Source of the DNA: Mycobacterium intermedium
Lineage (GTDB): Bacteria > Actinomycetota > Actinomycetes > Mycobacteriales > Mycobacteriaceae
NCBI RefSeq assembly: GCF_002086275.1
Contig: NZ_MVHT01000016.1
Location: 1 to 64,000 of the forward strand
Length of the DNA stretch: 64,000 nt
Direction of reading: 5' to 3'
In this document: positions 25,445-34,272 of the stretch, piece after piece
Position numbering within the stretch: position 1 is the first letter of the stretch
Layout of the letters: each line of letters opens with the position of its first letter
Position numbers and translations under genes: made by a program
Notes under the pieces: generated by a model
Database searches by the model: none
The model's input: only the letters and a program-made list of their open reading frames with translations
Told to the model about the DNA's origin: nothing

Positions 25445-26322
25445 CTGACGCTGCAACGCCCCGCCTCGGATACATCGGCCTCGGCAACATCGGCACTCCA
25501 ATGGCCAAGAGGATGGCCGAATGGCCCGGCGGGCTAACGGTCTACGACGTACGACCCGAGGCTATGGCGCCGTTCGCCGAACGCGGCGCAACGTTGGCCG
25601 ACAGTATCGCCGACATCGCTGCTACCGACATCATCAGCATCACCGTGCTCAACGACGAGCAGGTACGCAACGTAGTTGGTGAGCTGGCATCGCACGCTAA
25701 GCCGGGAGCCATCATTGCGATCCACTCGACGATCAGCGACACGACCGCCGAAGAGCTCGCGCGCGAGTTGCAGCCCCAGGACATCCATGTCATCGATGCG
25801 CCGATCAGCGGCGGTGGGCGTGCCGCGCGCTTCGGTCAACTCGCGACGATGGTCGGTGCCAGCGATGAGGTTTTCGCCCGGGTGAAAGAACCCTTTTCCC
25901 ACTGGGCGGAATTGGTCGTGCACGCCGGGCCTCCCGGCGCGGGGACTCGAATGAAGGTGGCTCGCAACATGCTCACCTTCACGACGTATGCGGCAGTGGG
26001 GGAGGCGTGGAAGCTGGCCGAAGCCGCCGGGCTGAACCTGCAGGACCTCGGCAACGTGGTGCGGCACACCGACAAGTTGACCGGCGGTGCCGGGTCGATC
26101 ATGTACCGCGATGACACCAAAGATCTTGAGCCGGGTCACTTTTTGTATGACGGATTCACGCACACGCGTGAGCTCGGCGAAAAGGACCTACGTTTGGCGC
26201 TGGCGTTGGCCGAGTCCGCTTCCATTGACTTACCGCTGGCTAGGCTGGCCCTCGAGCGGCTTGCGCCCAACCTTGGTGTGCCGCGCGCCGACTCCGGCCA
26301 GAAGGAACAGGAGGATTCGTGA
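25441..26322 (+). CDS. 3-hydroxyisobutyrate dehydrogenase-family oxidoreductase
   Basis: A 293-residue beta-hydroxyacid dehydrogenase (Rv0770 equivalent). The N-terminal dinucleotide motif is LGYIGLGNIGTPMAKRMA; the substrate-binding signature is DAPISGGGRAARFGQLATMVG; the catalytic Lys is in GTRMKVARNMLTF. It oxidises a beta-hydroxyacid with NAD(P). It overlaps the SDR stop by ATGA and is itself overlapped by the following CMD gene, so all four genes are translationally coupled. Confidence 0.9.
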   Translation: MTDAATPRLGYIGLGNIGTPMAKRMAEWPGGLTVYDVRPEAMAPFAERGATLADSIADIAATDIISITVLNDEQVRNVVGELASHAKPGAIIAIHSTISDTTAEELARELQPQDIHVIDAPISGGGRAARFGQLATMVGASDEVFARVKEPFSHWAELVVHAGPPGAGTRMKVARNMLTFTTYAAVGEAWKLAEAAGLNLQDLGNVVRHTDKLTGGAGSIMYRDDTKDLEPGHFLYDGFTHTRELGEKDLRLALALAESASIDLPLARLALERLAPNLGVPRADSGQKEQEDS

Positions 26323-26759
26323 TGGACGAGTTGCGCCGCAAGGGCCTGGAGAAGATGAACGAGGTCTACGGCTGGGAGATGCCCAACGTCGAAGGCGATC
26401 CGTATTTCGACCTGACCGTCGACCACCTGTTTGGCTCGATCTGGAGCCGGCCGGGGTTGTCGATGCGGGACAAGCGCATCATGACACTGACCGCCGTGAC
26501 GGCCGCCGGAAGTCGGGACTTGGCCGAAATCCAAATCAACGCAGCCCTTTTGAATGGCGAACTTACCGAGGACGAGCTGAAGGAGATGGCCGTCTTCCTC
26601 ACCCACTATCTCGGGTTCCCGCTGGGTTCGGCGCTCAACGGTGCGGTCGACACCGTCGTCAGACGCCGCAAGAAGGCTGCGGCAAAGGGCGCCGAAGAGG
26701 ACAAGAAGGCCAACGTGGAGTCCGCGCTCAAGCTGCACGCCGGAGAGAAGCGGGAGTAA
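26322..26759 (+). CDS. Carboxymuconolactone decarboxylase-family protein
   Basis: A 145-residue CMD/AhpD-fold protein (Rv0771 equivalent). The core is GLSMRDKRIMTLTAVTAAG followed by EIQINAALLNGELTEDELKEMAVFLTHYLGFPLGSAL. It lacks the CxxC pair of peroxidatic AhpD, so it is more like gamma-carboxymuconolactone decarboxylases, but decarboxylation is not proven. The C terminus is Lys/Ala/Glu-rich. The ATG at 26322 (TGATG overlap with the previous stop, GGAGG seven bases upstream) is preferred to GTG at 26319. It ends the aldA operon before an inverted-repeat terminator. Confidence 0.88.
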   Translation: MDELRRKGLEKMNEVYGWEMPNVEGDPYFDLTVDHLFGSIWSRPGLSMRDKRIMTLTAVTAAGSRDLAEIQINAALLNGELTEDELKEMAVFLTHYLGFPLGSALNGAVDTVVRRRKKAAAKGAEEDKKANVESALKLHAGEKRE

Positions 26760-26766
26760 CCCTATC

Positions 26767-26830
26767 CCGCGAGCAGACGCAAACTTGTACGTGGAAAGGC
26801 ATTTTCGTACAAGTTTACGTCTGCTCGCGG
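26767..26830. terminator. Inverted repeat copy 2, convergent gene ends
   Basis: The arms at 26767-26791 and 26806-26830 are complementary over 25 bp with one mismatch. They lie between the rightward CMD gene (stop 26759) and a leftward aldo-keto reductase (stop 26836). The arm core GCGAGCAGACG is shared with the copies at 14443, 48551 and, in part, 55921. Confidence 0.8.
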
Positions 26831-26835
26831 TCGGA

Positions 26836-27921
26836 TCAGTAGGGTCGGGCACCCGCCGGCATCACGTATTCCGAGATGGGCGCCGACTCGCCATTGACGG
26901 TGGTGCCACCGTTGATGATGCCCGGCGCCATGTCCAACATGTACTGCGGGAACCCGAATGTCGGTGCGGTGAGGGCGTCCAGGTGGGCGATTTCGTCCGC
27001 CGTGAGGTTGACGTCGACCGCGCGAACGTTCTCTTCGAACTGCGAAATGCGGCGCGCGCCAATGATTATGGACGTGACGGCCGGGCGTGCCAGCAACCAG
27101 GCCAGCGCGACGCTGGACACGCTGGAGTTGTGCGCCCGGGCGATGAGTTCGAGTTCGTCGATGAGCGCGTAGGTCGCCTCGTTGAGGACGCTGTCGACCA
27201 ACGCGCCACGTCCGCCCTGCTGCTGACCGGCATTGGCCCGCGTGTACTTGCCGCTGAGCAAGCCACTCTTGAGCGGCCCCCACGGCGTGATGCCGAGGCC
27301 GAATTCGCTTGCCATCGGGACGAGTTCTCGTTCAACGGTGCGTTCAAGCAACGAGTACTCGATCTGCAATCCGATGAATGACGACCACCCGCGGAACCGT
27401 GCGATGAGGTTGGCCTCCGCGATCTTCCATGCCGGGGTGTCCGAAACCCCGAGGTAGCGCACCTTGCCCGCCCGTACCAGGTCGTCGAGGGCGGCCATCG
27501 TCTCCTCGATCGGTGTGTGCCTGTCCCACAGGTGCAGCCAGTACAGGTCGATGTAGTCGGTTTGCAGGCGGCGCAGCGAGTTCTCGCAGGCGTTGATCAC
27601 CGCTTTGCGACCGGAGCCGCCACCGTTGGGATCGCCGGGGTACAGGTTGCCGCTGAACTTGGTCGCGATCACCGTGCGATCGCGGCGGGCCGGGTGGCGC
27701 CCGATGTGGTCGCCGATGATCTTCTCCGAGTGGCTTCGGGTGTAGAAGTTTGCGGTGTCGATGAAGTTGCCGCCGATTTCGAGGTACCGGTCGATGATCT
27801 GTTGGGATTCCTCGACGCTGGTGCCCCAGCCGAGGTCTTCGCCAAAGGTCATCGCGCCCAGGCACAACCGGCTGACGCGTAGACCGGACCGACCGAGTGT
27901 CACGTATTGATCCAGAGACAT
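26836..27921 (-). CDS. Aldo/keto reductase
   Basis: A 361-residue AKR-fold enzyme. Signature elements: the catalytic Asp and Tyr in NFIDTANFYTRSHSEKIIG, Lys in VIATKFSGN, His in YWLHLWD, and the NADPH-binding C-terminal part SIIIGARRISQFEENV. It reduces aldehydes or ketones with NADPH; the group includes tas/YhdN-like enzymes. It is divergent from a MarR regulator 58 bases away, a typical regulator-target pair induced by the enzyme's substrate. I recall no equivalent here in M. tuberculosis. Confidence 0.88.
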   Translation of the reverse strand: MSLDQYVTLGRSGLRVSRLCLGAMTFGEDLGWGTSVEESQQIIDRYLEIGGNFIDTANFYTRSHSEKIIGDHIGRHPARRDRTVIATKFSGNLYPGDPNGGGSGRKAVINACENSLRRLQTDYIDLYWLHLWDRHTPIEETMAALDDLVRAGKVRYLGVSDTPAWKIAEANLIARFRGWSSFIGLQIEYSLLERTVERELVPMASEFGLGITPWGPLKSGLLSGKYTRANAGQQQGGRGALVDSVLNEATYALIDELELIARAHNSSVSSVALAWLLARPAVTSIIIGARRISQFEENVRAVDVNLTADEIAHLDALTAPTFGFPQYMLDMAPGIINGGTTVNGESAPISEYVMPAGARPY

Positions 27922-27939
27922 GGGAGGCTCTTTCTGGTA

Positions 27940-27989
27940 GATTGTTCAAACATGCGATTGTTCATAAATAAACTAGTTCATGACTGAAC
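27940..27989. promoter_or_regulatory. Candidate MarR operators between AKR and MarR genes
   Basis: GATTGTTCA occurs twice in direct orientation (27940-27948 and 27956-27964, 16 bp apart), and GTTCA-TGAC-TGAAC (27976-27989) is an inverted repeat covering the MarR start codon. The region is unusually A+T-rich for this genome. Confidence 0.5.
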
Positions 27990-28411
27990 GATCTGGCAAG
28001 TCGATGTCTGAAGTCGATCCGGCCAAGATCTGGTCGCTGAACCACCGGCTACTGTCGTCAGTCATTGCCAGCGTCCAAAGCGAGATGGGTGCGCTCGGGC
28101 TGGAGGCCAAGGAACTCTTTGTGCTCGCCGAGATCGACGAGCATCCGTACCCGGCCGAACTTGCGGTGGCACTGACCATGCCCAAGGCCACGGTCACGCT
28201 CTACCTGAAAAAGCTCGAGTCGGCGGGGTTCGTGCGCCGCGAGATCGATCCGACCGATCTGCGCCGGCATCGCCTGCTGCTCACCGACAACGGGCGGCAA
28301 GCGGCTAACGAGGGCCTTGCGCTGCTCGCCAACGAATTCGACAAGCGGCTCTCCCGCCTTGGCCCCGCCCAGCAAAAAGAGCTGAAAAACCTGCTCGAGG
28401 AGATCGTCTAA
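27980..28411 (+). CDS. MarR-family regulator
   Basis: A 143-residue winged-helix protein. The DNA-reading part is HPYPAELAVALTMPKATVTLYLKKLESAGFVRREIDPTDLRRHRLLLTDNG, with the conserved wing Asp-Arg pattern, flanked by dimerisation helices at both ends. It probably represses the divergent aldo/keto reductase and itself through the repeats in the 58-base gap, releasing on binding a small phenolic or carbonyl ligand. The start at 27980 lies inside one of the candidate operators; a later ATG (MSEVDP, residue 9) is possible. Confidence 0.88.
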   Translation: MTERSGKSMSEVDPAKIWSLNHRLLSSVIASVQSEMGALGLEAKELFVLAEIDEHPYPAELAVALTMPKATVTLYLKKLESAGFVRREIDPTDLRRHRLLLTDNGRQAANEGLALLANEFDKRLSRLGPAQQKELKNLLEEIV

Positions 28412-28436
28412 GGCATTGCGGCTAGTCTGACGTGCT

Positions 28437-29705
28437 GTGCGCGTCCTGGTGATCGGTTCCGGTGCCCGTGAACATGCCCTGCTGTTGGCCTTGAGTAAGG
28501 ATCCGCAGGTCACGGGCCTCGTCATTGCGCCCGGCAATGCCGGCACCGCCCGACTGGCCGAGCAGCGCAATGTAGACATCACCAACGCCGACGAGGTCGT
28601 GGCGCTGGCGCGCGACGTCTCCGCCGACCTCGTGGTGATCGGTCCGGAGGTGCCGCTGGTCCTCGGGGTTGCCGACGCCGTGCGGGCTGCCGGCCTCGTG
28701 TGCTTCGGGCCCAGCAAGGCCGCGGCGCGCATCGAAGGCTCCAAGGCGTTTGCCAAGGAAATCATGGCGGCGGCCGGCGTGCGCACCGCCCGCAGTGAAA
28801 TCGTGGACAATCCGGCCCGTTTGGACGAAGCGCTCGATCGCTTCGGACCGCCCGCCGGTGACCCGGCCTGGGTGGTGAAAGACGATCATCTGGCCGCGGG
28901 CAAGGGTGTGGTGGTCACACCGGACCGCGAAGCCGCACGTTCACACGCCGCCGGTCTACTCGACACCGGTCATCCGGTGCTGCTGGAGTCCTTCCTCGAC
29001 GGTCCCGAGGTCTCGCTGTTCTGCGTGGTCGACGGCGAGACCGTGGTGCCGCTCCTGCCCGCGCAGGACTTCAAGCGGGTCGGCGAAGGAGACACCGGAC
29101 CCAACACCGGTGGCATGGGCGCCTACGCACCGCTGCCCTGGCTGCCCGACGACGTCTATCGGGAAGTGGTCAGCCAAATCGTCGAACCCGTTGCGGCCGA
29201 GATGGTTCGGCAGAGCAGCCCATTCAGCGGACTGCTCTATGTCGGTCTGGCGATCACCGCGAAGGGCCCGGCGGTGGTCGAATTCAATTGCCGTTTCGGG
29301 GATCCGGAGACGCAGGCGGTGTTGGCCCTGCTGGAGTCGCCGCTCGGACAACTGCTGTATGCGGCCGGCGCGGGCAAGCTGGCCGAGTTCGGTGAATTGC
29401 GCTGGCGAGATGGCGCGGCCGTCACGGTTGTGGTGGCCGCCGAGAACTATCCTGGGCGGCCACGGGTCGGAGACACCGTCATCGGCTCCGAGGCCAGTGG
29501 AGTGCTACACGCGGGCACCGCTCGGCGTGACGACGGAGCCATCGTCTCTTCCGGCGGACGGGTGCTGTCGGTGGTCGGTACCGGTGCGGATCTCGTCGAG
29601 GCGCGCGCACAGGCGTACGACATCCTGCGCTCGATCAAGTTGGCCGGCAGTCATTTTCGAACGGACATCGCGCAGCGGGCAGCCGAAGGCAAGATCAGCG
29701 TCTAG
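28437..29705 (+). CDS. purD: Phosphoribosylamine-glycine ligase PurD
   Basis: The 422-residue enzyme catalyses the second step of purine synthesis: phosphoribosylamine plus glycine plus ATP gives GAR. It starts [22 protein letters not shown], the PurD N-terminal signature, and has the ATP-grasp domain with [41 protein letters not shown] and the glycine-site loop TGGMGAYAP. Length equals the M. tuberculosis enzyme. The GTG at 28437 follows TAGTCT by about nine bases, so the message may be leaderless. The other purine genes in the window are separate transcription units. Confidence 0.96.
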   Translation: MRVLVIGSGAREHALLLALSKDPQVTGLVIAPGNAGTARLAEQRNVDITNADEVVALARDVSADLVVIGPEVPLVLGVADAVRAAGLVCFGPSKAAARIEGSKAFAKEIMAAAGVRTARSEIVDNPARLDEALDRFGPPAGDPAWVVKDDHLAAGKGVVVTPDREAARSHAAGLLDTGHPVLLESFLDGPEVSLFCVVDGETVVPLLPAQDFKRVGEGDTGPNTGGMGAYAPLPWLPDDVYREVVSQIVEPVAAEMVRQSSPFSGLLYVGLAITAKGPAVVEFNCRFGDPETQAVLALLESPLGQLLYAAGAGKLAEFGELRWRDGAAVTVVVAAENYPGRPRVGDTVIGSEASGVLHAGTARRDDGAIVSSGGRVLSVVGTGADLVEARAQAYDILRSIKLAGSHFRTDIAQRAAEGKISV

Positions 29706-29707
29706 CT

Positions 29708-29724
29708 CCCGCTAGCTCCGCGGG
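29708..29724 (+). terminator. Short hairpin after purD
   Basis: CCCGC (29708-29712) pairs with GCGGG (29720-29724), immediately after the purD stop. The stem is only five base pairs, so termination here is tentative. Confidence 0.3.
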
Positions 29725-29796
29725 CCAGAGTGAGTTGCGGGCACACACAAAGCCAGTAGCCTTGCCGACACGATGCTCGCGCGTGTGTAGGAGGCA

Positions 29797-30312
29797 GTGT
29801 GCTGGGAGCTGTGGCCGGTGTGTGACTATTTTTCGTCGGATTCTGCTGTGGCGCAGTACGACGACTACGGGTCGGGATTCGACGACTTGCCTGACACATT
29901 CGGAAAGCGCCCAAGGCCCAACGCACTTGGTGTCGTGATCTTAGTCCTGATGTTGGCTTTTGGGGTCGGCACGGCTGTCTCTTCCTGTTTCAAGTCTCGG
30001 GAATTCGAGAGTGAAAGTCGGGCGCGGGCGGCGTCAGACCAGCGATGCAAGGAGATTCAGCCACTTTTCATAAGACTGGTCAGGTGGCATGGCGCGCTAC
30101 TTGCCAACCCCGACGAGGTCAAGATGCTTGGTCAAGAATTGTCGGTCGACGTAGAAGTAAAGCGTGACAGCGTCGACGGGCTCGGACCCTACGAATCTGT
30201 CCTGGTCGCCGACCCGGACCGGCCGGGCGACAATAAGCAGCTATTTCGCCTAAATGGCCTCAGCATGGGGGGGTACTACGACCCCTGGGCGCAGTGCAAG
30301 CCAGCCTACTGA
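29797..30312 (+). CDS. Small single-pass membrane protein, unknown function
   Basis: The frame gives up to 171 residues with one membrane helix at about residues 43-62 (NALGVVILVLMLAFGVGTAV) followed by a Cys and a charged stretch. The outer part has two Cys (QRCKEIQP and the C-terminal QCKPAY) that could pair. The N-terminal tail is acidic (YDDYGSGFDDLPDTFG). The start is uncertain: GTG 29797 has AGGAGG only two bases upstream, and GTG 29818 or 29848 are alternatives. Its 3' end overlaps that of the convergent MoeY-like gene by seven bases. Base composition looks less G+C-rich than the flanks. No family recognised. Confidence 0.55.
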   Translation: MCWELWPVCDYFSSDSAVAQYDDYGSGFDDLPDTFGKRPRPNALGVVILVLMLAFGVGTAVSSCFKSREFESESRARAASDQRCKEIQPLFIRLVRWHGALLANPDEVKMLGQELSVDVEVKRDSVDGLGPYESVLVADPDRPGDNKQLFRLNGLSMGGYYDPWAQCKPAY

Positions 30313-32459
30313 CTAGTGCAATGCGCCGGCGCCCCAGCACCGTTCAGGCTGCGTCGCAAACTTCGCACCGAAGGGGCCGGCGCATAGGAGAACCTGAGCA
30401 TCGCCACCGGGGATTCGTCGGGTCCGGTGTGGGTGAGCGCGTGGAATGCGCACTGAAGTCGTTGCAGGGGAACAGCGAAACCCGAAGACAGTTCGCGCAA
30501 TTCCACACCGCTACGGGCATACAGGAAAACGGGTGTGATCGGCTGGACCGAAAGGCCTAGCTCCTGGGCTGTTATCCAGACGGCTTCCATCGCCGAGCCG
30601 CCCCGTGCGTAGTCGGTCAGCGTGTCGCCCTGGACCGTCACCATGCCCAAGCCGGAGCTGGCGCAGATCCGGTCGTGGGTGTATTTGCCTAGCGCGCTTC
30701 CGCTTCCCCACTCCGCCAGCTTGCTGACCACGTCATGGCGCTGAGCGATTTGGAAGTTGGACAATTCGGCAGGGTTCATCTCGAGGCTGCGCACGTCTAT
30801 CCCCGATTCCGCGGGGTCTTGGTCTTCCGCAGGCCAGCGGACCTCCGACAACATTTCGGCGTGCATGCGTGGTGTCAGGTATCGGATGCGGTCTGTCTTG
30901 GCCAGAATCGTCGCGACCTTTTCAATGGCGTTCCGGTCCGTCAGTAGCTCCAACCGAGCGCCTTCGGCGACCGCGGCCGCATGGACTGCTGCGGCAATCT
31001 CCTCGTCGAGGGCGGCAAGTGTGCCGAGATGACGATTGGTCTCGCGCTGCAGCATCGGCTCATACAGCTGAGCGAGTTCCGGATCACTGCCATCTTGCAG
31101 TCGCATTGTTGCGGAAAGGGGGAATTCGCCGTCGGTTTCGGATATGTGCACCGGACCGAGGAGTCCGACGGTCGCTGCAGCCACCTTGGCGTTGAACAAT
31201 GCGGAGCCGACCGCGACCGCGCTCGCGCGGAAGCCGATATCCAAGGTTGCCGTGCGCTCGGGCCTGAGCCGGATGGTCACCGACCTCGGCTCCGCTTCGA
31301 TCTGCCACGGTTGCATGTTCGCCACGGAAGGTGCGCGTTGCGCCGCGGCCGCAATGATGGCGGGAAGCTCAGGCGCCAACGGAGAGGCGGGCGCGGGGTG
31401 TTCTTCGATGGGTGGTGCGGGAGCACCGGGCGTAGCAACAGGCTCGGCGATCTGATCGAGTGCGCGTGCAACATCGATACGGATTCTGCCGGACGGAAGG
31501 CTCTCACCGAGGCCGATTCGCCGTACGGCTTCGGCGACCGCGGCCGCGCCGAGCGCAACGTCGCCGGCCAATTGTGGCCACGCCGTTATGGTTTCGTCGA
31601 CCTCTAGCAGTGATGCCGCAGCTCGGGTGGACAGTTCCGAGACTTTGACGATGCGCAGAACGTAGGGATCTTTATCAAGATAGGGGCCTTCGTCCAGCAG
31701 GCCGTGGAGAAGACCGCGGGAGGGATCCAGGTCGAATCGCTCGACGTCGAGCACACCTTGGTCTCCGGTCGGCATCAGGACCGGTATCTGCAAGGCGCGG
31801 GCCGCCTCGCGCAACTGCGTTTTGGTCTCTAGCGAATCGCTTCCATCGACGACGACGTCGAGTCCGTCCAGAAACAAGGTCAGGGTGTCCGGGGAAAGGA
31901 CGGATCGCACGAGCTCGACAGGCAAGTATGGGTCGAGTTCGGCGATTCGCCGTGCGGCTACGACAGCCTTGTTCATCCCCAGGTCGAAGACCGTTGCCGG
32001 CACCCGATTCAGGTCAGACAGGTCAAGGCTATCGGAGTCGGCGAGTCGAAGCTGTCCGCACAACCCTTCTGCGGCAAGGAGGTACGCGATGACATGACCC
32101 GCACCCATGCCAATGACACCAACCCGGAGTCCGGACAGTTCGTGCTGCTCCTCGGTCGTGATGAGATTGCGGTTGCGGTCGAGGCGCAGCGTCTGAAACG
32201 GCCGGCGCGCAAGGATGCTGATCAGGGTGTGGCGCCACGGGTAATACGCCCATCGCTTTGACTCTGCAAGCACGTAGGGTTCGAATGGCGGTAGCAGGCG
32301 ACGGGCGCTGGCCACCTGGTCCTTCCACCTGTCGATGACGACGGTGCGGGGATCGGCGCGCAACCGGGCCAGTGCGCGCCGGCCGTCAACGTCGCGCGCG
32401 TTGAGAATGACTGCAGCGCAGTAATGGTCATCGTAAGAACAATGAGTTGCGCTATTCAC
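30306..32459 (-). CDS. ThiF/E1-like plus nitroreductase fusion (MoeY-like)
   Basis: A ~717-residue two-domain protein resembling M. tuberculosis MoeY (Rv1355c, at a different locus there). Residues ~110-300 are an E1/ThiF adenylyltransferase with VGVIGMGAGHVIAYLLA (nucleotide loop), LADSDSLDLSDLNR (metal/Arg finger), NKAVVAARRIAELDP (Lys) and VVDGSDSLETK. Residues ~370-715 resemble the flavin nitroreductase/Acg family (RAPSVANMQPWQIE, GSALFNAKVAAATVGL). The first ~100 residues are a separate basic/aromatic domain. E1-like domains adenylate a peptide C terminus or carboxylate; coupling to a flavin oxidoreductase recalls peptide-azole synthesis. The molybdopterin label is historical and untested. 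GTG 32459 is chosen; TTG 32465 is possible. Confidence 0.78.
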   Translation of the reverse strand: MNSATHCSYDDHYCAAVILNARDVDGRRALARLRADPRTVVIDRWKDQVASARRLLPPFEPYVLAESKRWAYYPWRHTLISILARRPFQTLRLDRNRNLITTEEQHELSGLRVGVIGMGAGHVIAYLLAAEGLCGQLRLADSDSLDLSDLNRVPATVFDLGMNKAVVAARRIAELDPYLPVELVRSVLSPDTLTLFLDGLDVVVDGSDSLETKTQLREAARALQIPVLMPTGDQGVLDVERFDLDPSRGLLHGLLDEGPYLDKDPYVLRIVKVSELSTRAAASLLEVDETITAWPQLAGDVALGAAAVAEAVRRIGLGESLPSGRIRIDVARALDQIAEPVATPGAPAPPIEEHPAPASPLAPELPAIIAAAAQRAPSVANMQPWQIEAEPRSVTIRLRPERTATLDIGFRASAVAVGSALFNAKVAAATVGLLGPVHISETDGEFPLSATMRLQDGSDPELAQLYEPMLQRETNRHLGTLAALDEEIAAAVHAAAVAEGARLELLTDRNAIEKVATILAKTDRIRYLTPRMHAEMLSEVRWPAEDQDPAESGIDVRSLEMNPAELSNFQIAQRHDVVSKLAEWGSGSALGKYTHDRICASSGLGMVTVQGDTLTDYARGGSAMEAVWITAQELGLSVQPITPVFLYARSGVELRELSSGFAVPLQRLQCAFHALTHTGPDESPVAMLRFSYAPAPSVRSLRRSLNGAGAPAHCTSQ

Positions 32460-32473
32460 GGCCAATCCATTGT

Positions 32474-32486
32474 AGTGTCCGACACT
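32474..32486. promoter_or_regulatory. 13-base palindrome upstream of MoeY-like gene
   Basis: AGTGTC-C-GACACT is a perfect 6-1-6 inverted repeat about 15 bases before the start codon of the leftward MoeY-like gene, where a repressor would block transcription or initiation. No regulator gene lies adjacent. The 197-base gap (32460-32656) to ggtA otherwise holds no convincing gene and is noticeably A+T-rich. Confidence 0.45.
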
Positions 32487-32656
32487 GCACCTGCTGGTGC
32501 GATACCGTACGACAGATTCGCTTGGGGGACAATAGATTTCTGCAAGACTTTGGCGAGGGAAAATGGACGAAGAGGTGTTGTCGTCAAAAGGCTTTACATG
32601 CAGCCATTTGTGGCATATTGCGCGTGTAAAAGAGTTGGACAGTGGTTTGTGGTTGT

Positions 32657-34234
32657 TCAGAATGCGGCAGCCTGGCCATCGCGGCGTGGATCGCTGGCCG
32701 CAACATATCCGTCATCGAGTCGCCAGATCGCCTGACAGCTACCGAACTGGTTGTAGTCGTCGACCTCGACCAGATCGTGTCCGCGTCGGCGTAACTCATC
32801 GAGAGTCGCAGGCGGAAAACCCCTTTCGCAGCTGACCTGTAGACCTTGCACCCAACGGAAGCGGGGGCCGTCACAGGCCGCCTGCGGGTTCTGGCCGTAG
32901 TCCGCGATACGGACCATCAGCTGGACGTGACCCTGGGGTTGCATCTGGCCGCCCATCACGCCGAAGCTCATCACCGGTGCGCCGTTTCGGGTGACGAAGC
33001 CCGGAATGATCGTGTGAAAGGGACGCTTCCTGGGGCTGGCCTGGTTCGGATGTCCCTGTCTGGCAGAGAAATCCGAGCCGCGGTTTTGTAGCGAGATACC
33101 CGTTCCCGGCACCACGACCCCAGAACCAAAGCCCATGTAGTTCGACTGGATCATGGAGACCATCACTCCCGACGCGTCTGCGGCCGTGAGGTAGACGGTG
33201 CCGCCTTTCGGAGATCCCGCCGACGCCGTCTTTGCTTGCTTGGGATCGATCAGCTCCGCTCGCTGGCGCAGGTAATCCTTGGTCAGGAATTGTTCGGGCG
33301 GGATCGGCATGTGGTCGATGTCGGCGACATACGCTTGCGCGTCGGTGAAGGCGAGCTTCAGCGCCTCAATTTGCAAATGCACACTGTCCGCGGAATCCAC
33401 TGTCCACGAAGACATGTCGAACTTCTCAAGTATCCCCAATGCGATCAGCGCGACGATACCCTGGCCGTTGGGCGGAATCTCATGAATGGTGTAGTCGCGG
33501 TACTGGCCCGCTATGGTGCCGACCCAGTCGGCGCGATGTTCTGCCAAGTCGCTGACACGCATCGCACCGCCGTGGGCGGCGGCGTGCGCCTCCATCCGCT
33601 CTGCCAACTCGCCGCGGTAGAACGCCTCACCGCCGGTGGCGGCGATCTTCTCCAGCGTGGCCGCGTGGTCGGGCAGGGTGAACAGCTCGCCGGGCCTCGG
33701 TGCTCGCCCGTCACGCAGGAACGCTTCGGCGAAACCGGGTTGGCTTGCGAATATCGGCACCTGCGCAGCCCATTGGTCCGCGACGGTCGGCGAGACGAGA
33801 AACCCGTTGCGGCCGTAAGATATTGCCGGCTCGAAGAGTCGTTCGAACGGAAGTTTCCCGAACCTGGCGTGCAGTTCACGCCAGGCCGACACCGCGCCAG
33901 GAACGGTCACCGAGTTCCAGCCGAACAGCGGAACGCCTTGGTCACCAAAGTACTCCGGAGTCCAGGCCGCCGGCGAGCGTCCCGACGCATTCAGTCCGTG
34001 CAATTGCTTGCCGTCCCAGACGATGGCGAAAGCGTCCGATCCGATGCCGTTGGAAACCGGCTCCACCAGGGTCAGCGTGATGGCGGTGGCGACGGCGGCA
34101 TCGACCGCGTTGCCCCCGTCGGCGAGCATCCGCAGACCGGCCTGCGCGGCCAGCGGTTGGGAGGTGCACACCACGTTGGCCGCGAGGACGGGCATCCGCG
34201 GCCAGGCGTAAGGGAAGCTCCAATCGAAGGGCAT
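32657..34234 (-). CDS. ggtA: Gamma-glutamyltranspeptidase GgtA
   Basis: A ~525-residue Ntn-hydrolase of the GGT family (Rv0773c equivalent). The small-subunit Thr nucleophile lies in SPKGGTVYLTAADASG, preceded by the expected cleavage point. The large subunit has NVVCTSQPLAAQAGLRMLADGGNAVDAAVA and SNGIGSDAFAIVWDG; the small subunit has PFHTIIPGFVTRNGAPVMSFGVMGG. It would self-cleave and hydrolyse or transfer gamma-glutamyl groups; many bacterial relatives act on acylated beta-lactam-like substrates. There is no clear signal peptide, so it may be cytoplasmic. The ATG at 34234 is chosen; GTG 34240 adds two residues. Confidence 0.9.
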   Translation of the reverse strand: MPFDWSFPYAWPRMPVLAANVVCTSQPLAAQAGLRMLADGGNAVDAAVATAITLTLVEPVSNGIGSDAFAIVWDGKQLHGLNASGRSPAAWTPEYFGDQGVPLFGWNSVTVPGAVSAWRELHARFGKLPFERLFEPAISYGRNGFLVSPTVADQWAAQVPIFASQPGFAEAFLRDGRAPRPGELFTLPDHAATLEKIAATGGEAFYRGELAERMEAHAAAHGGAMRVSDLAEHRADWVGTIAGQYRDYTIHEIPPNGQGIVALIALGILEKFDMSSWTVDSADSVHLQIEALKLAFTDAQAYVADIDHMPIPPEQFLTKDYLRQRAELIDPKQAKTASAGSPKGGTVYLTAADASGVMVSMIQSNYMGFGSGVVVPGTGISLQNRGSDFSARQGHPNQASPRKRPFHTIIPGFVTRNGAPVMSFGVMGGQMQPQGHVQLMVRIADYGQNPQAACDGPRFRWVQGLQVSCERGFPPATLDELRRRGHDLVEVDDYNQFGSCQAIWRLDDGYVAASDPRRDGQAAAF

Positions 34235-34272
34235 GCCCACGCAGGTGAGCGTAACGCTCGCGGCGAAGAGCC

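Noticed and set aside
32460..32656. A DosR-type box upstream of the MoeY-like gene
   Set aside because: No match to the GGGACTWWNGWCC-type palindrome was seen; the palindrome present has a different sequence and spacing.
32563..32835. A possible small precursor peptide next to the ThiF-nitroreductase fusion
   Set aside because: Most of it is antisense to the 3' end of ggtA, and it has no Cys/Ser/Thr-rich core or leader-like part.
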